A stretch of DNA of 12,411 bases from Gammaproteobacteria bacterium (lineage in GTDB: Bacteria; Pseudomonadota; Gammaproteobacteria; Xanthomonadales; Marinicellaceae), in NCBI GenBank assembly GCA_030426065.1, contig JAUHZH010000020.1, positions 1 to 12,411 on the forward strand, read 5' to 3'. Below, one piece after another: positions 12,002 to 12,411 of the stretch; position 1 is the first letter of the stretch, and each line of letters begins with the position of its first letter. The position numbers and the translations under genes were made by a program. The notes under the pieces were generated by a model. It saw only the letters and a program-made list of their open reading frames with translations. It was not told the origin of the DNA and did not search any database.

Positions 12002-12411
12002 GTGTTTAATTTGATTTCTAAAAGAATGGGCTACAGCGTTAAGAATGACGTTTTGTCCGGCTTGACCGTCGCTTTGGCCTTGGTGCCTGAGGCGGTGGCT
12101 TTTGCCTTTGTGGCGCATGTGGATCCTTTGGTCGGCTTGTATGCGGCCTTTATGGTCGGTTTGATCACGTCAATTTTTGGTGGCCGTCCTGGCATGATTT
12201 CGGGTGCCACGGGTGCCATGGCTGTGGTCATGGTGGCTTTGGTGATTGACCATGGTGTGCAGTATTTGTTTGCGGCGGTGGTGTTGACGGGCGTGTTGCA
12301 GATCCTCGCCGGGGTGTTCAAGCTGGGGATGTTCATACGCATGGTGCCGCATCCGGTGATGCTGGGCTTTGTCAATGGTTTGGCGATTGTGATTTTCCTG
12401 GCACAATTGGG
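12002..12411 (+). CDS. SulP-family anion transporter, N-terminal part
   Basis: The start is GTG at 12002, chosen because AGGA (11992-11995) lies 6 bases before it; an in-frame ATG at 12026 has no such site. The frame runs off the window after 136 codons. The visible part has the SulP entry region NDVLSGLTVALALVPEAVAF, an ISGATGAMAVVM segment in the position of the family's anion-binding helices, then LTGVLQILAGVFKLG and MVPHPVMLGFVNGLAI. All of these belong to the membrane transport domain. SulP proteins carry sulfate, bicarbonate or other anions across the inner membrane, usually with Na+ or H+. The C-terminal STAS domain, if present, lies outside the window, and the substrate cannot be told. 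Confidence 0.9.
   Translation, partial: MFNLISKRMGYSVKNDVLSGLTVALALVPEAVAFAFVAHVDPLVGLYAAFMVGLITSIFGGRPGMISGATGAMAVVMVALVIDHGVQYLFAAVVLTGVLQILAGVFKLGMFIRMVPHPVMLGFVNGLAIVIFLAQL

Noticed and set aside
12031..12406. Long minus-strand frames opposite the SulP gene
   Set aside because: They are antisense to a well-supported transporter frame, and their His/Thr/Lys-rich composition is typical of antisense reading.
11204..12411. A complete Pycsar operon
   Set aside because: No nucleotide cyclase is encoded next to the PycTM-like gene; the downstream gene is a SulP transporter.

Overview
The window looks like chromosomal DNA of a free-living gammaproteobacterium. GC is moderate, genes are dense with short intergenic gaps, and a multi-gene riboflavin operon includes both a RibBA fusion with a degenerate second domain and a separate RibA. 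The MdaB, LtrA, FxsA and SulP proteins all read as proteobacterial. I cannot name the genus. There are no rRNA, tRNA, IS, prophage or CRISPR features.

Layout. (1) 1-522: 3' end of a YtcJ-like amidohydrolase. (2) 615-4788: a divergent redox/electrophile-stress cassette. The minus strand carries an HxlR-family regulator and a GNAT acetyltransferase. The plus strand carries mdaB (quinone reductase), a peroxiredoxin-like protein, an AhpD/carboxymuconolactone-decarboxylase-like protein and ltrA. Between the arms, a GGTAT-N7-ATACC dyad overlaps candidate promoters of both directions. (3) 4789-5384: about 600 bases without a convincing gene, holding a hairpin cluster with alternative pairings (4936-5021), a compound REP-like palindrome (5136-5275) and a short relic-like membrane ORF. 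(4) 5385-6474: a four-helix membrane protein of unknown function, divergent from a parDE toxin-antitoxin pair whose promoter also overlaps a dyad. (5) 6533-9703, minus strand: ribE-ribBA-ribH-ribA-fxsA, tightly packed with overlapping or nearly overlapping ends, with no FMN riboswitch visible upstream. (6) 9919-11010: secreted chymotrypsin-fold serine protease with a long pre-catalytic region, followed by a large terminator-like hairpin. (7) 11204-11701: a membrane protein resembling the PycTM effector family of Pycsar anti-phage systems, but with no nucleotide cyclase beside it in the window. (8) 11725-11812: a near-perfect inverted pair of REP-like palindromes. (9) 12002-end: 5' end of a SulP-family anion transporter.

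How the parts work together. The HxlR regulator keeps the Cys that senses quinones or oxidants in YodB-type relatives. The genes it appears to control are a quinone reductase and two CxxC redox proteins, so the cassette reads as an inducible defence against quinones or other electrophiles. The rib operon supplies riboflavin, and so FMN/FAD; MdaB is a flavoprotein, but nothing in the sequence links the two loci. I see no complete undescribed defence system. The best leads are the orphan PycTM-like protein, the HxlR cassette, the alternative-pairing RNA/DNA structure at 4936-5021, and the good Shine-Dalgarno that serves an out-of-frame ATG just ahead of ribE.
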